This document shows, one piece after another, positions 1 through 5,910 of a stretch of DNA of 6,272 nucleotides. Below the pieces are notes generated by a model that saw only the letters and a list, made by a program, of their open reading frames with translations, was not told the DNA's origin and did no database searches. Source of the stretch: Rhodospirillaceae bacterium (lineage in GTDB: Bacteria > Pseudomonadota > Alphaproteobacteria > Thalassobaculales > Thalassobaculaceae). The position numbers and the translations under genes were made by a program. The DNA lies in assembly GCA_002701455.1 (NCBI GenBank), contig NZVJ01000025.1, positions 16,359 through 22,630 of the forward strand, in the 5' to 3' direction. The stretch's first letter is position 1. Each line of letters begins with the position of its first letter.

Positions 1-1
1 A

Positions 2-316
2 AAAAGCGTTTTGCTGATGCAGTCAAGCGGCGTTGGTAATTGCGTAAATATGTTCGCTCTTCTAAAAAACGGCCAGTTTCCATTTGTTGCATTGATCACG
101 ATGCGCGGAGAGTTTGGTGAAATGAACCCATGGCAAATACCAATGGGTCAAGGCGTGCAACCAGTGGTAGAAGCCATGGGAATGCATTGTCTAAGAGCTG
201 AAACCCCAGGCGAAGTCTCTGAAACCGTTCAAGCAGCATTAAATATGGCTTATAAATCAAACCAAGCAGTCGCCGTTTTACTGACGCAAAAGCTAATCGG
301 TGCGAAACCCTTCTAG
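2..316 (+). CDS. ThDP-dependent 2-oxoacid decarboxylase, alpha (PYR-domain) subunit, ComD-like; 5' end missing
   Basis: This is the C-terminal part, about 104 residues, of a subunit carrying the pyrimidine-binding domain of a split thiamine-diphosphate decarboxylase. The frame is open from base 2 and ends at TAG 314-316. The visible stretch MQSSGVGNCVN, then a hydrophobic strand ending in ITMRGEFGE and the segment IPMGQGVQPVVEAMG, matches the layout of sulfopyruvate decarboxylase alpha (ComD) and the N-terminal half of phosphonopyruvate decarboxylase. These enzymes remove CO2 from a 3-substituted pyruvate to give an aldehyde. Alpha subunits of this family are usually about 160-180 residues, so roughly the first third, with the glutamate that activates the cofactor, lies upstream of the window. 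The beta subunit follows after 24 bases, so the two are very likely co-transcribed and form one enzyme. The family call is firm; the substrate (sulfopyruvate, phosphonopyruvate or another 2-oxoacid) is not shown. Confidence 0.82.
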   Translation, partial: KSVLLMQSSGVGNCVNMFALLKNGQFPFVALITMRGEFGEMNPWQIPMGQGVQPVVEAMGMHCLRAETPGEVSETVQAALNMAYKSNQAVAVLLTQKLIGAKPF

Positions 317-326
317 GTAATGATCT

Positions 327-332
327 GAGGAG
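327..332 (+). promoter_or_regulatory. Ribosome binding site of the decarboxylase beta subunit
   Basis: GAGGAG lies 8 bases before the ATG at 341, inside the 24-base gap after the alpha-subunit stop. It supports that start and independent ribosome loading on the second cistron. Confidence 0.65.
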
Positions 333-340
333 ATCTCGTA

Positions 341-928
341 ATGGACAACGATAGAAGCCTTGATCGAAAATATGCTGTTCCCGAGTTAATTGGCAATCCA
401 GACGACCTGTTAATTGTGTGCGGACTGGCTGGCGCCTCCAAAGATATCGCACATTTGACTAATGATGGAGATAACATCTTCACGATGGCTGGCGCTATGG
501 GGGGCGCAACAGCTTTGGGTTTGGGTTTAGCGCTTTCTCGACCTGATAAACGGGTGCTGGTTGTCACTGGGGACGGGGAATTATTAATGAATATAGGCAC
601 CCTATCGACTGTCGGTATCCTAAAACCGGCCAATCTCTCTATTTTGTGTGTAGATAATGGTCACTACGGTGAAACAGGATACCAAGAAAGTCATACACAA
701 AGGGGCGTGAATTTGGAACTTATCGCCCAAGGCTCCGCTATCCCAGTCACAAGGACTGTTTCAAAGGACGAAGATATCAACGCAGCTAAAGCTTTGATTA
801 GAGATTCAAATGGACCGAGTTTTATTCTTTTGCAAGTGAGCACCGAACCTCCGCCTTCGATTAAAAGGTCTATGGATGCCAGTGAAAGGAAAACTGCGTT
901 CAGGCGTGCTCTATTAGGCGAGCCATGA
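341..928 (+). CDS. ThDP-dependent 2-oxoacid decarboxylase, beta (PP-domain) subunit, ComE-like
   Basis: This 195-residue protein is the diphosphate-binding partner of the preceding alpha subunit. The N-terminal part has GAMGGATALGLGLAL (residues 51-65), the small-residue helix typical of this family. The thiamine-diphosphate/Mg signature runs from GDG (77-79) to DN (105-106), with the GDG-to-N spacing expected for the family, followed by GHYGETG (107-113), which resembles the DNxxYGSTG loop of ComE and phosphonopyruvate decarboxylases. The C-terminal part, FILLQVS (161-167) and then a basic tail ending in FRRALL, also matches ComE-type endings. With the alpha subunit it should form a cytoplasmic alpha/beta enzyme converting a substituted pyruvate to an aldehyde. 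I see no sulfonate- or phosphonate-pathway marker in the window, so sulfopyruvate and phosphonopyruvate remain candidates only. Length is normal for a stand-alone beta subunit. Confidence 0.87.
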   Translation: MDNDRSLDRKYAVPELIGNPDDLLIVCGLAGASKDIAHLTNDGDNIFTMAGAMGGATALGLGLALSRPDKRVLVVTGDGELLMNIGTLSTVGILKPANLSILCVDNGHYGETGYQESHTQRGVNLELIAQGSAIPVTRTVSKDEDINAAKALIRDSNGPSFILLQVSTEPPPSIKRSMDASERKTAFRRALLGEP

Positions 929-1038
929 ATTTTGCGAAAAAAGTATAACGTGCAAATGCAATGATTATATAAAATATTTCTGACAAGCTGTATTTTACAA
1001 CCAATTGAGTTCGCTAAATCTAATAATTTTATATTCGC
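929..1038. other. AT-rich gap between convergent genes
   Basis: This 110-base stretch separates the stops of the decarboxylase beta gene and the oppositely oriented oxidoreductase. A shared terminator would be expected here, but I find no GC-rich stem followed by a T-run on either strand. A distant imperfect inverted match (GCGAA at 934-938, TTCGC at 1034-1038) is too widely spaced to call. Confidence 0.4.
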
Positions 1039-2028
1039 TTAAACAGGAACGGCCAATCCCCTAGCAGCCGACTTATATCCCGCATCAATTATTTTCATTG
1101 TTGCTGTCATCCTATTAAGGCCTGATGAGAAAACTTCATTTTTTCTAACTGCTCGGCAAAATGACCGCACATAAACGCCATAAAGCGGATCTGAATCAAG
1201 ATTCATTTTTATGAATTCTGTTGGTTTCCCGGATCTTATTACCGCAACTCCATCAGGACTTGATTGCACATAGTGGTCTTTTGCGGAAAGGCTGAAAGAG
1301 TATTCTCTTTTTACAGAACTATTTGGAAAATTATATCCCGTCTGTACAGTTGCTTGCCCTCCTGATTTTGATGTCATTATTAGCGTCGCGGTATCTTCGA
1401 CAGCTGTATTATGTAGTCCATTATCAGTCCTGACAAAAATATTATCTGGTACAAACGGCATGAATGTAAGAGCTAGATCAATAAAATGCGGAGCTAAGTT
1501 AATCAAACATCCTCCACCAGAGTTTTCTGGTTTCAACATCCAGTCACACCTCATTTCGTTATATCGGCTCGGCGGTCCTGCATTAAAACGCCAAGACGAA
1601 CTTTGGAAAATGGCGCCTTCTTCTTCAGTTAACGACTTTAATAAATCAAATAACGGCCCAAAACGCTGCACCAAAGGGACCCCTACGATAGTTTTGTTGC
1701 TTGCTGCAATTTTGGATAAGGCATTCACCTGTTGAGAATTTATCCCAGCTGGTTTTTCTATAGAAAATGGATGACCGTTAGTAAGAAGGGACATAGCAAT
1801 ACTATACATTTCGGCGTGTTCGCCGAAGGCAAACGCTATATCAAAACTGGAATTTTCCAGTGTTTCTCTCCAATCTTCATATCCTTTACAACTAAATACC
1901 TTGGAATATTTTTCTCGGATTCTCTTACTCTTGTCCGAAAGACCAACAACTTCAATCCCTTCAGCAAGCAGATCTTTGATATAAAGGGGAAAATGCCAGT
2001 GAGATACTTCAAGCAAAACCGCTTTCAT
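1039..2028 (-). CDS. Gfo/Idh/MocA-family NAD(P)-dependent oxidoreductase
   Basis: This 329-residue protein has the two-domain Gfo/Idh/MocA plan. The N-terminal Rossmann domain shows a first strand (KAVLLEV), a second strand ending in VVGLSD (27-32), and the hallmark EKPAG at 91-95, whose lysine (K92) is a conserved catalytic/cofactor residue. The C-terminal domain carries GGGCLINLAPHFIDLAL (171-187), the family's conserved segment with H181 as the probable acid/base and D184 nearby. The end, IIDAGYKSAARG (313-324), is also typical. Members oxidise or reduce sugars, inositols and related polyols with NAD(P). Oddly, the usual GxGxxG after strand one is replaced by SHWHFP (9-14), as in a divergent subgroup. 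GGGAAG-like sequence 6 bases before the ATG supports the start. It stands alone on the minus strand, convergent with the decarboxylase genes. Its substrate is unknown. Confidence 0.9.
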   Translation of the reverse strand: MKAVLLEVSHWHFPLYIKDLLAEGIEVVGLSDKSKRIREKYSKVFSCKGYEDWRETLENSSFDIAFAFGEHAEMYSIAMSLLTNGHPFSIEKPAGINSQQVNALSKIAASNKTIVGVPLVQRFGPLFDLLKSLTEEEGAIFQSSSWRFNAGPPSRYNEMRCDWMLKPENSGGGCLINLAPHFIDLALTFMPFVPDNIFVRTDNGLHNTAVEDTATLIMTSKSGGQATVQTGYNFPNSSVKREYSFSLSAKDHYVQSSPDGVAVIRSGKPTEFIKMNLDSDPLYGVYVRSFCRAVRKNEVFSSGLNRMTATMKIIDAGYKSAARGLAVPV

Positions 2029-2034
2029 GTAAAG

Positions 2035-2040
2035 CTTCCC
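2035..2040 (-). promoter_or_regulatory. Ribosome binding site of the Gfo/Idh/MocA gene
   Basis: On the minus strand the sequence reads GGGAAG, ending 6 bases before the ATG at 2028. It is a moderate Shine-Dalgarno match that supports the chosen start. Confidence 0.5.
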
Positions 2041-2085
2041 GATCTAAGTTAATTTAAGCGTATAGTACCGCTGTAGGCTTCAGTA

Positions 2086-2093
2086 GAGAAGGA
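2086..2093 (+). promoter_or_regulatory. Ribosome binding site of the EthD-like gene
   Basis: GAGAAGGA lies 7 bases before the ATG at 2101, a good Shine-Dalgarno match. It fixes the start of the following gene. Confidence 0.6.
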
Positions 2094-2100
2094 TTAGATT

Positions 2101-2793
2101 ATGCCTCTGCTCGGAAAAGGGGTAGCAGCGATTTGGCACAATGTAGCGCCGGACATACAATCGGACTACAATCATTGGCATTGCTCTGAACATATGCCCG
2201 AGCGCGTTGGCATAGAAGGTTTTTTAAGAGGAAGGCGCTACGACGCCATAGATGGCAGACCCCAGTTTTTTCATTTTTACGAGACAGCTACAGCAGCAGT
2301 ATTAACTTCACCAGCTTATATGCAGCGACTAAATAACCCAACCTCGTGGACGCAGACGATAGGGCCGCATATTAAGGATAATAATAGAACCCTCAGTCAG
2401 GTGGTACATTCAATAGGCTGTGGGGTTGGCGCTGCGATATTAACTGTTCGCATGGTTGCAACTGATAATCGGGAAACTGATTTTTTTCGATGGGTATCGC
2501 AGGAGCTATTTCCTCTTATCAACAACAAACCAGGTGTTGTTGCTGCTCATTTACTGAAAGGCGATAAAAGGGCTAGCGATACAGAAACAGAAGAAAAGGC
2601 GATGCGCGAAAAGCCTGACGAAATAGCAGACTGGATAATTTTTATAGAAGCAATAGACGAGAAAACTCTATTGAAAATATGGACCAATGAGTGCCTATCA
2701 GAAAAATTACTAATTAAGAACGGTGCCGCCAGCGCAAGTATAGGCACCTATAAGTTGCATTTTAGCTTATCGTCGGAAGATTTAATCGAATAG
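2101..2793 (+). CDS. Uncharacterised protein with two EthD-like (dimeric alpha/beta barrel) halves
   Basis: I recognise a general type here, not a named gene. The 230-residue protein begins with a strand (GKGVAAIWHNV, 5-15), then a helix with YNHWHCSEHMPERVGI (23-38), then FLRGRRYDA (41-49) and a strand FFHFYE (56-61). A pattern of W-H-x-x-E-H-x-P-E-R plus GF-x-x-GRRY is typical of small EthD-like ferredoxin-fold proteins, several of which act on or shield reactive intermediates in aromatic or ether breakdown. The second half seems to repeat the plan: strand AAILTVRMV (111-119), helix with WVSQELFPLI (131-140), then PGVVAAHLLKGD (144-155), and a late strand WIIFIEA (178-184). Two fused halves could form a barrel within one chain. 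There is no signal peptide or membrane segment, so it is probably cytoplasmic. It is divergent from the oxidoreductase gene. The fold is an inference and the function is unknown. Confidence 0.65.
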   Translation: MPLLGKGVAAIWHNVAPDIQSDYNHWHCSEHMPERVGIEGFLRGRRYDAIDGRPQFFHFYETATAAVLTSPAYMQRLNNPTSWTQTIGPHIKDNNRTLSQVVHSIGCGVGAAILTVRMVATDNRETDFFRWVSQELFPLINNKPGVVAAHLLKGDKRASDTETEEKAMREKPDEIADWIIFIEAIDEKTLLKIWTNECLSEKLLIKNGAASASIGTYKLHFSLSSEDLIE

Positions 2794-2818
2794 TTTAGCT
2801 CGCTTTTAAATCGAAACT

Positions 2819-3931
2819 CTAATTTTTATTTGGCTGCTTGTTTTGTTCTTCCTTCCAAGCTTTTTCGGCAGCCTCTTTTTCTCGATGTACTTGCAAATAA
2901 CTTGCGGCCAATCTGTCGCCATTCCAGCGAGCTTTAGTCCACCAATGAACTGCTTTTTCTAAATCCTGTTCAACACCAAATCCTCCGGAATACATGAAGC
3001 CCAGCATTCCCTGGGAAAACCCATCGCCCTTTTCAGCGCCTTTTTGAAACCATTTCACAGCAGATTTCATATCATTTTGGTTCTGAAAAATCTGCCCCAT
3101 GGTCCCGTAAGCTCTTGTGACACCTGCATCTATAGCCAACTGCGCAAATTCAATAGCTTTTCCCTCGTCTCGCCGCACGACATTGCCCTGATTAAAAAGG
3201 AGACTTAGGTATATTGCTGCTTGGCTATCATTTTTCTCAAGCGCTGCCCGCTCTAGTAAACTTATGCCCTGTTTTGAACTATCACTTCCAATCTCGGCCT
3301 TTTGAAGGTTCAAAACTTTCATTGCATAGGCAATCATTGCCGCGCTATTGCCTTCATCTATCAAACCCTGCAGAACTTTTTTTGTCCGTTTGGGGTTTTC
3401 TGGTCCAACTCCACCCGGCAGAAATTCCAAAGCAGCTTTAATCTTCGCTGCCGCATGGTCAGTTTTTAGTGTTTTAATCAATAACATCCAGGCGCCTTCA
3501 GCATCCTTCTCCAGGTACTCGCCCCGTCCCATATATTTCGCCACCATTACCATTGCAGGAGGAAACCCCAGCTCTGCAGCCTTTTGTATGAGTGCTACGC
3601 CCTCTTCTTTTCTTCCTGAGGCAAAGTGAGCGTAAGCACCATTTAATAGAGAATTACCATCATTCGGCAGAGCCTTAAAAGCAGCAGTGCAAGCCTTATT
3701 TGCGGCACCGACTGCTTTTTTGACTTTAATCCGCTCGTCTTCCGGCGCTTTAGCGTCCGTCGCCCGAACCCAAAGACGAGCTTTTTCTAATGTTGATTTG
3801 CATTGGTTCTTCAAATCATCGTCGGCAGACAATTTCTCTGTGAAAACAGGCACCCCGACAAGCGGGAGTAATAGGCAGAGAGCAACTAAATTGAGTTTTG
3901 TATTATTCTTTCTAGGGAGCCTTGCGGTCAT
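2819..3931 (-). CDS. Exported Sel1-like repeat (TPR-type) protein
   Basis: With the start at 3931 the product has 370 residues. It opens with a basic stretch (MTARLPRKNNTK) and a hydrophobic core (LNLVALCLLLPLVGVPVF, about 13-30), with a plausible signal-peptidase cut after LSA at residue 36, so it is probably periplasmic. The rest is helical Sel1/TPR-like repeats, for example GVALIQKAAELGFPPAM (111-127), AVKWFQKGAEKGDGFSQGML (291-310) and the near-canonical YSGGFGVEQDLEKAVHWW (314-331), with Gly/Ala pairs at regular spacing. The C-terminus is charged (KEAAEKAWKEEQNK). Sel1 repeats are protein-binding scaffolds used in cell-envelope and signalling complexes; the partner cannot be inferred. 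A longer start (TTG at 3973) has no good ribosome site and would push the signal peptide inward, so the ATG at 3931, preceded by GGAGA, is preferred. It is convergent with the EthD-like gene (25-base gap) and shows no link to the nearby metabolic genes. Confidence 0.82.
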   Translation of the reverse strand: MTARLPRKNNTKLNLVALCLLLPLVGVPVFTEKLSADDDLKNQCKSTLEKARLWVRATDAKAPEDERIKVKKAVGAANKACTAAFKALPNDGNSLLNGAYAHFASGRKEEGVALIQKAAELGFPPAMVMVAKYMGRGEYLEKDAEGAWMLLIKTLKTDHAAAKIKAALEFLPGGVGPENPKRTKKVLQGLIDEGNSAAMIAYAMKVLNLQKAEIGSDSSKQGISLLERAALEKNDSQAAIYLSLLFNQGNVVRRDEGKAIEFAQLAIDAGVTRAYGTMGQIFQNQNDMKSAVKWFQKGAEKGDGFSQGMLGFMYSGGFGVEQDLEKAVHWWTKARWNGDRLAASYLQVHREKEAAEKAWKEEQNKQPNKN

Positions 3932-3935
3932 TTTA

Positions 3936-3940
3936 TCTCC
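3936..3940 (-). promoter_or_regulatory. Ribosome binding site that decides the start of the Sel1-repeat gene
   Basis: On the minus strand GGAGA sits 4 bases before the ATG at 3931. The upstream in-frame TTG at 3973 has no comparable site, so this motif favours the shorter protein that begins directly with a signal peptide. Confidence 0.6.
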
Positions 3941-4026
3941 AATAACGCCTTTTTCTCTGATTAGCACTTGCAATTCAAACGACTAAACTAGGTCCATATA
4001 TTAATAAAAAGTGAATCTGCTATCGC

Positions 4027-4056
4027 TTAATCTTTATTTAGCAAAATTTATAGAAT
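4027..4056 (+). promoter_or_regulatory. Weak candidate promoter for the prpF-eda operon
   Basis: TAGAAT at 4051-4056 matches the -10 consensus at 5 of 6 positions. TTAATC at 4027-4032, 18 bases upstream, is only a 3-of-6 match to -35. The stretch is AT-rich and lies in the divergent gap between the Sel1 and PrpF genes, where a promoter is expected. The location is more certain than the exact motif. Confidence 0.25.
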
Positions 4057-4060
4057 AATC

Positions 4061-4085
4061 TAGCCCGAACCAACATCGGGAGCTA
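4061..4085 (+). promoter_or_regulatory. Imperfect hairpin covering the PrpF ribosome binding site
   Basis: TAGC (4061-4064) can pair with GCTA (4082-4085), and CCGA (4065-4068) with TCGG (4076-4079), leaving a 2-base bulge at 4080-4081 and a 7-base loop. The likely Shine-Dalgarno GGGAG (4078-4082), 10 bases before the ATG at 4093, lies in the right arm and would be hidden when the stem forms. The pairing is visible in the sequence; a regulatory role is inference. Confidence 0.35.
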
Positions 4086-4092
4086 CCTGTAA

Positions 4093-5223
4093 ATGTCACA
4101 AAAACGTGTTCCAGCAATATTTATGCGAGGAGGATCATCTAAGGGTGTATTTTTTCATTCGTCAGATTTACCGGAAGACAAAAACAAATGGAACGAAATT
4201 TTCTTGTCGGTTCTTGGAAGCCCAGATCCATACGGCCGGCAACTTAACGGAATGGGAGGTGGAATTTCCTCTCTATCAAAAGCTGTCGTGATTGGCCCAC
4301 CCACGCGCCCTGACGCGGATGTAGATTATACTTTTGCACAGGTCTCCGTTCGAGATGCCCTCGTAGATTATTCTTCAAATTGCGGGAACCTATCTTCTGC
4401 AGTTGGCCCATTCGCAATCGATACTGGTTTGGTTGATGCTTCAGCGACGGAAAGAGAAGTAAGGATCCATAACACAAACTCTAGAAAATTGATCGTTTCC
4501 AGGGTTCCAATAAGAGCTGGGCTTTCTGAAGTTGTAGGAGATTTTAGTATCCCAGGTGTTTCCGGAACTGGCGCGAAGATACAACTGGATTTCCTTGACC
4601 CCGGGGGCACGCGCACGGGGCGCTTATTGCCAACAGGAAACACTATAGACACTATCACCCTTCCACATGCCGGTGATTTTGAGGTTTCACTTGTTGACGC
4701 AAGTGTCCCCTGCGCATTCATTGAGGCTAAGGCGCTTGGCGTTACAGGCTCAGAAACTGTAGAGGAACTAGAGGCTAACGGGAACCTTATGAATCTTGTT
4801 GAAGAGCTTCGCCTCGCCGCAGGAGTAAAAATGGGTCTTGGAGAGACCATTGATCAGATTCCACCCACGGCACCTAAACTTGGAATTGTAGCCACACCGC
4901 TAGCGTATAAAACTTTAGCAGGTGAAGAAGTTGATCCATCAAGTGCTAGCTTAATGACTCGAATTTGGTCAATGGGGCAGGTTCACCGGGTATTACCTCT
5001 AACAGGAGCCATGTGCCTAGCGGTAGCTTGCAAAATACCAGGTACTATATGTGAGAGAAATACAAAAAGAGAGGGGATAGGCGTCAAACTGGCCAACCCA
5101 TCGGGCGTTCTTCCGTTAAATGCAGCTGTAGAAATCCAAGATCAAAAGATAATGGCAAAACACGTAACAGCGTATCGAACAGCGAGAACTCTTATGGAGG
5201 GGAATATCTTGGTTCCGGAGTAA
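4093..5223 (+). CDS. PrpF-family isomerase/tautomerase (2-methylaconitate isomerase or 4-oxalomesaconate tautomerase type)
   Basis: This 376-residue protein has the full-length PrpF layout, a duplicated diaminopimelate-epimerase-like fold. Conserved segments are FMRGGSSKGVFF (10-21), GMGGGISSLSKAVV (53-66), YSSNCGNLSSAVGPFAID (93-110), LPTGN (179-183), MGQVHRVLPLTGAMCLAVAC (294-313), NPSGVLPL (335-342) and TARTLMEGNILVP (363-375). K63 and C97 align with the lysine and cysteine (K73, C107) described in the active site of Shewanella PrpF, so the site looks intact. Members shift double bonds in unsaturated carboxylates: 2-methylaconitate in the methylcitrate cycle with AcnD, or 4-oxalomesaconate in gallate/protocatechuate breakdown (GalD). 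No prpC or acnD is next to it, so methylcitrate use is not supported here. The following aldolase gene (37-base gap) points instead to catabolism that ends in pyruvate. The family is certain; the substrate is open. Confidence 0.88.
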   Translation: MSQKRVPAIFMRGGSSKGVFFHSSDLPEDKNKWNEIFLSVLGSPDPYGRQLNGMGGGISSLSKAVVIGPPTRPDADVDYTFAQVSVRDALVDYSSNCGNLSSAVGPFAIDTGLVDASATEREVRIHNTNSRKLIVSRVPIRAGLSEVVGDFSIPGVSGTGAKIQLDFLDPGGTRTGRLLPTGNTIDTITLPHAGDFEVSLVDASVPCAFIEAKALGVTGSETVEELEANGNLMNLVEELRLAAGVKMGLGETIDQIPPTAPKLGIVATPLAYKTLAGEEVDPSSASLMTRIWSMGQVHRVLPLTGAMCLAVACKIPGTICERNTKREGIGVKLANPSGVLPLNAAVEIQDQKIMAKHVTAYRTARTLMEGNILVPE

Positions 5224-5249
5224 GATTAATAAAAGAACTAAAGTTTTAC

Positions 5250-5254
5250 AAAGG
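5250..5254 (+). promoter_or_regulatory. Ribosome binding site of the aldolase gene
   Basis: AAAGG lies 6 bases before the ATG at 5261, in the 37-base gap after the PrpF stop. No terminator-like hairpin is seen in this gap, which fits read-through from prpF. Confidence 0.45.
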
Positions 5255-5260
5255 TTTCAA

Positions 5261-5881
5261 ATGGTTTCAATAGAGCAAATCCTTCAACGGTGCCGTATTA
5301 TTCCGGTTTTAACAATCAGAAACATAGAGGACGCAGTGCCTCTCGCACATGCTATATTTGAGGGAGGTCTATCTACAATAGAAATAACGCTTCGCACGCC
5401 TGAGGCATTTGCTGCTCTCGAAGCGATGGCAAAGCATTTTCCTGAATTTTCTATCGGTGTGGGTACAGTGATCCATGATGTTGATATCAGACGTGCTAAA
5501 GAATCTGGAGCAGCCTTTGCAGTTTCGCCCGGCATAAGCATAGAGCTCATTGAGAAGGCTTCATTAGAAAAACTACCGTATTTACCTGGTATTCAAACAA
5601 GCTCGGAAGCTTTATTAGGATCAAGGCTAGGGATAAAGTTTTTGAAATTTTTCCCTGCGAAGATTGCCGGAGGTGTGGAAGGATTAAAACAATTAGGCCC
5701 AGTCTATCCAGATTTAATGTTCTGTCCCACTGGCGGAATAGGTTTCAATGAGGCACCTGACTTTCTTGCCCAAAAAAACGTGATTAGTGTTGGCGGTAGC
5801 TTTGCATCACCGCAAAATCTGATAGCAAAGAGAGATTGGAGTGCTATCAAAACGCTGGCAAAACGCGCCGCGAAATTGTAA
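5261..5881 (+). CDS. eda: 2-dehydro-3-deoxy-phosphogluconate / 4-hydroxy-2-oxoglutarate aldolase (KDPG/KHG aldolase)
   Basis: This 206-residue class I aldolase matches Escherichia coli Eda from end to end with a constant offset of four residues. E41 in IEITLRT corresponds to the catalytic E45, R45 to R49, T69 in GVGTV to T73, K129 in LKFFPA to the Schiff-base lysine K133, and T157 in CPTGGI to T161; GGSF at 178-181 is the phosphate/carboxylate-binding end. AVSPGI (87-92) and YLPGIQTSSE (107-116) are also family signatures. The enzyme reversibly cleaves 2-oxo-3-deoxy-6-phosphogluconate to pyruvate and glyceraldehyde 3-phosphate; relatives cleave 4-hydroxy-2-oxoglutarate or other 4-hydroxy-2-oxoacids. 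No edd, zwf or sugar kinase adjoins it, so an Entner-Doudoroff role is not shown. Its place after a PrpF-type tautomerase suggests cleavage of a 4-hydroxy-2-oxo acid made in the same pathway. It is cytoplasmic and intact. Confidence 0.9.
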   Translation: MVSIEQILQRCRIIPVLTIRNIEDAVPLAHAIFEGGLSTIEITLRTPEAFAALEAMAKHFPEFSIGVGTVIHDVDIRRAKESGAAFAVSPGISIELIEKASLEKLPYLPGIQTSSEALLGSRLGIKFLKFFPAKIAGGVEGLKQLGPVYPDLMFCPTGGIGFNEAPDFLAQKNVISVGGSFASPQNLIAKRDWSAIKTLAKRAAKL

Positions 5882-5893
5882 CTAGATTTATAA

Positions 5894-5900
5894 AAGGAGA
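5894..5900 (+). promoter_or_regulatory. Strong ribosome binding site before a GTG start
   Basis: AAGGAGA, a near-perfect Shine-Dalgarno, lies 10 bases before GTG at 5911. It identifies GTG as the start of the last gene; the next in-frame ATG is inside the conserved domain. Confidence 0.65.
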
Positions 5901-5910
5901 AAAAAACAGA

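Noticed and set aside
96..633. Two minus-strand open frames opposite the decarboxylase genes
   Set aside because: Both are antisense to conserved alpha and beta subunits, overlap each other and have no family-like motifs.
934..1038. Inverted match between GCGAA...TATAA (934-948) and TTATATTCGC (1029-1038)
   Set aside because: The arms are imperfect, AT-rich and about 80 bases apart, so a functional terminator or stem is not supported.
1460..2052. Plus-strand open frames opposite the Gfo/Idh/MocA gene
   Set aside because: The minus-strand protein has diagnostic family motifs throughout this range; the plus-strand products resemble nothing.
2792..2818. AGTTT/AAACT inverted repeat between the convergent EthD-like and Sel1 genes as a terminator
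   Set aside because: It is a 5-base AT-rich stem with a 17-base loop and no GC-rich core; chance is a sufficient explanation.
3214..3986. Several plus-strand open frames opposite the Sel1-repeat gene
   Set aside because: They are shadows of a minus-strand gene with clear repeats and a signal peptide.
4368..4850. Long open frame on the minus strand (160 codons) inside the PrpF gene
   Set aside because: It is fully antisense to a well-conserved PrpF sequence, rich in Ser/Pro/Arg as expected for a shadow frame, and shows no recognisable domain.
4093..5223. Assignment of the PrpF-family gene to the methylcitrate cycle (prpF)
   Set aside because: No prpB, prpC or acnD gene is nearby, and family membership alone does not separate methylaconitate isomerase from oxalomesaconate tautomerase or other members.
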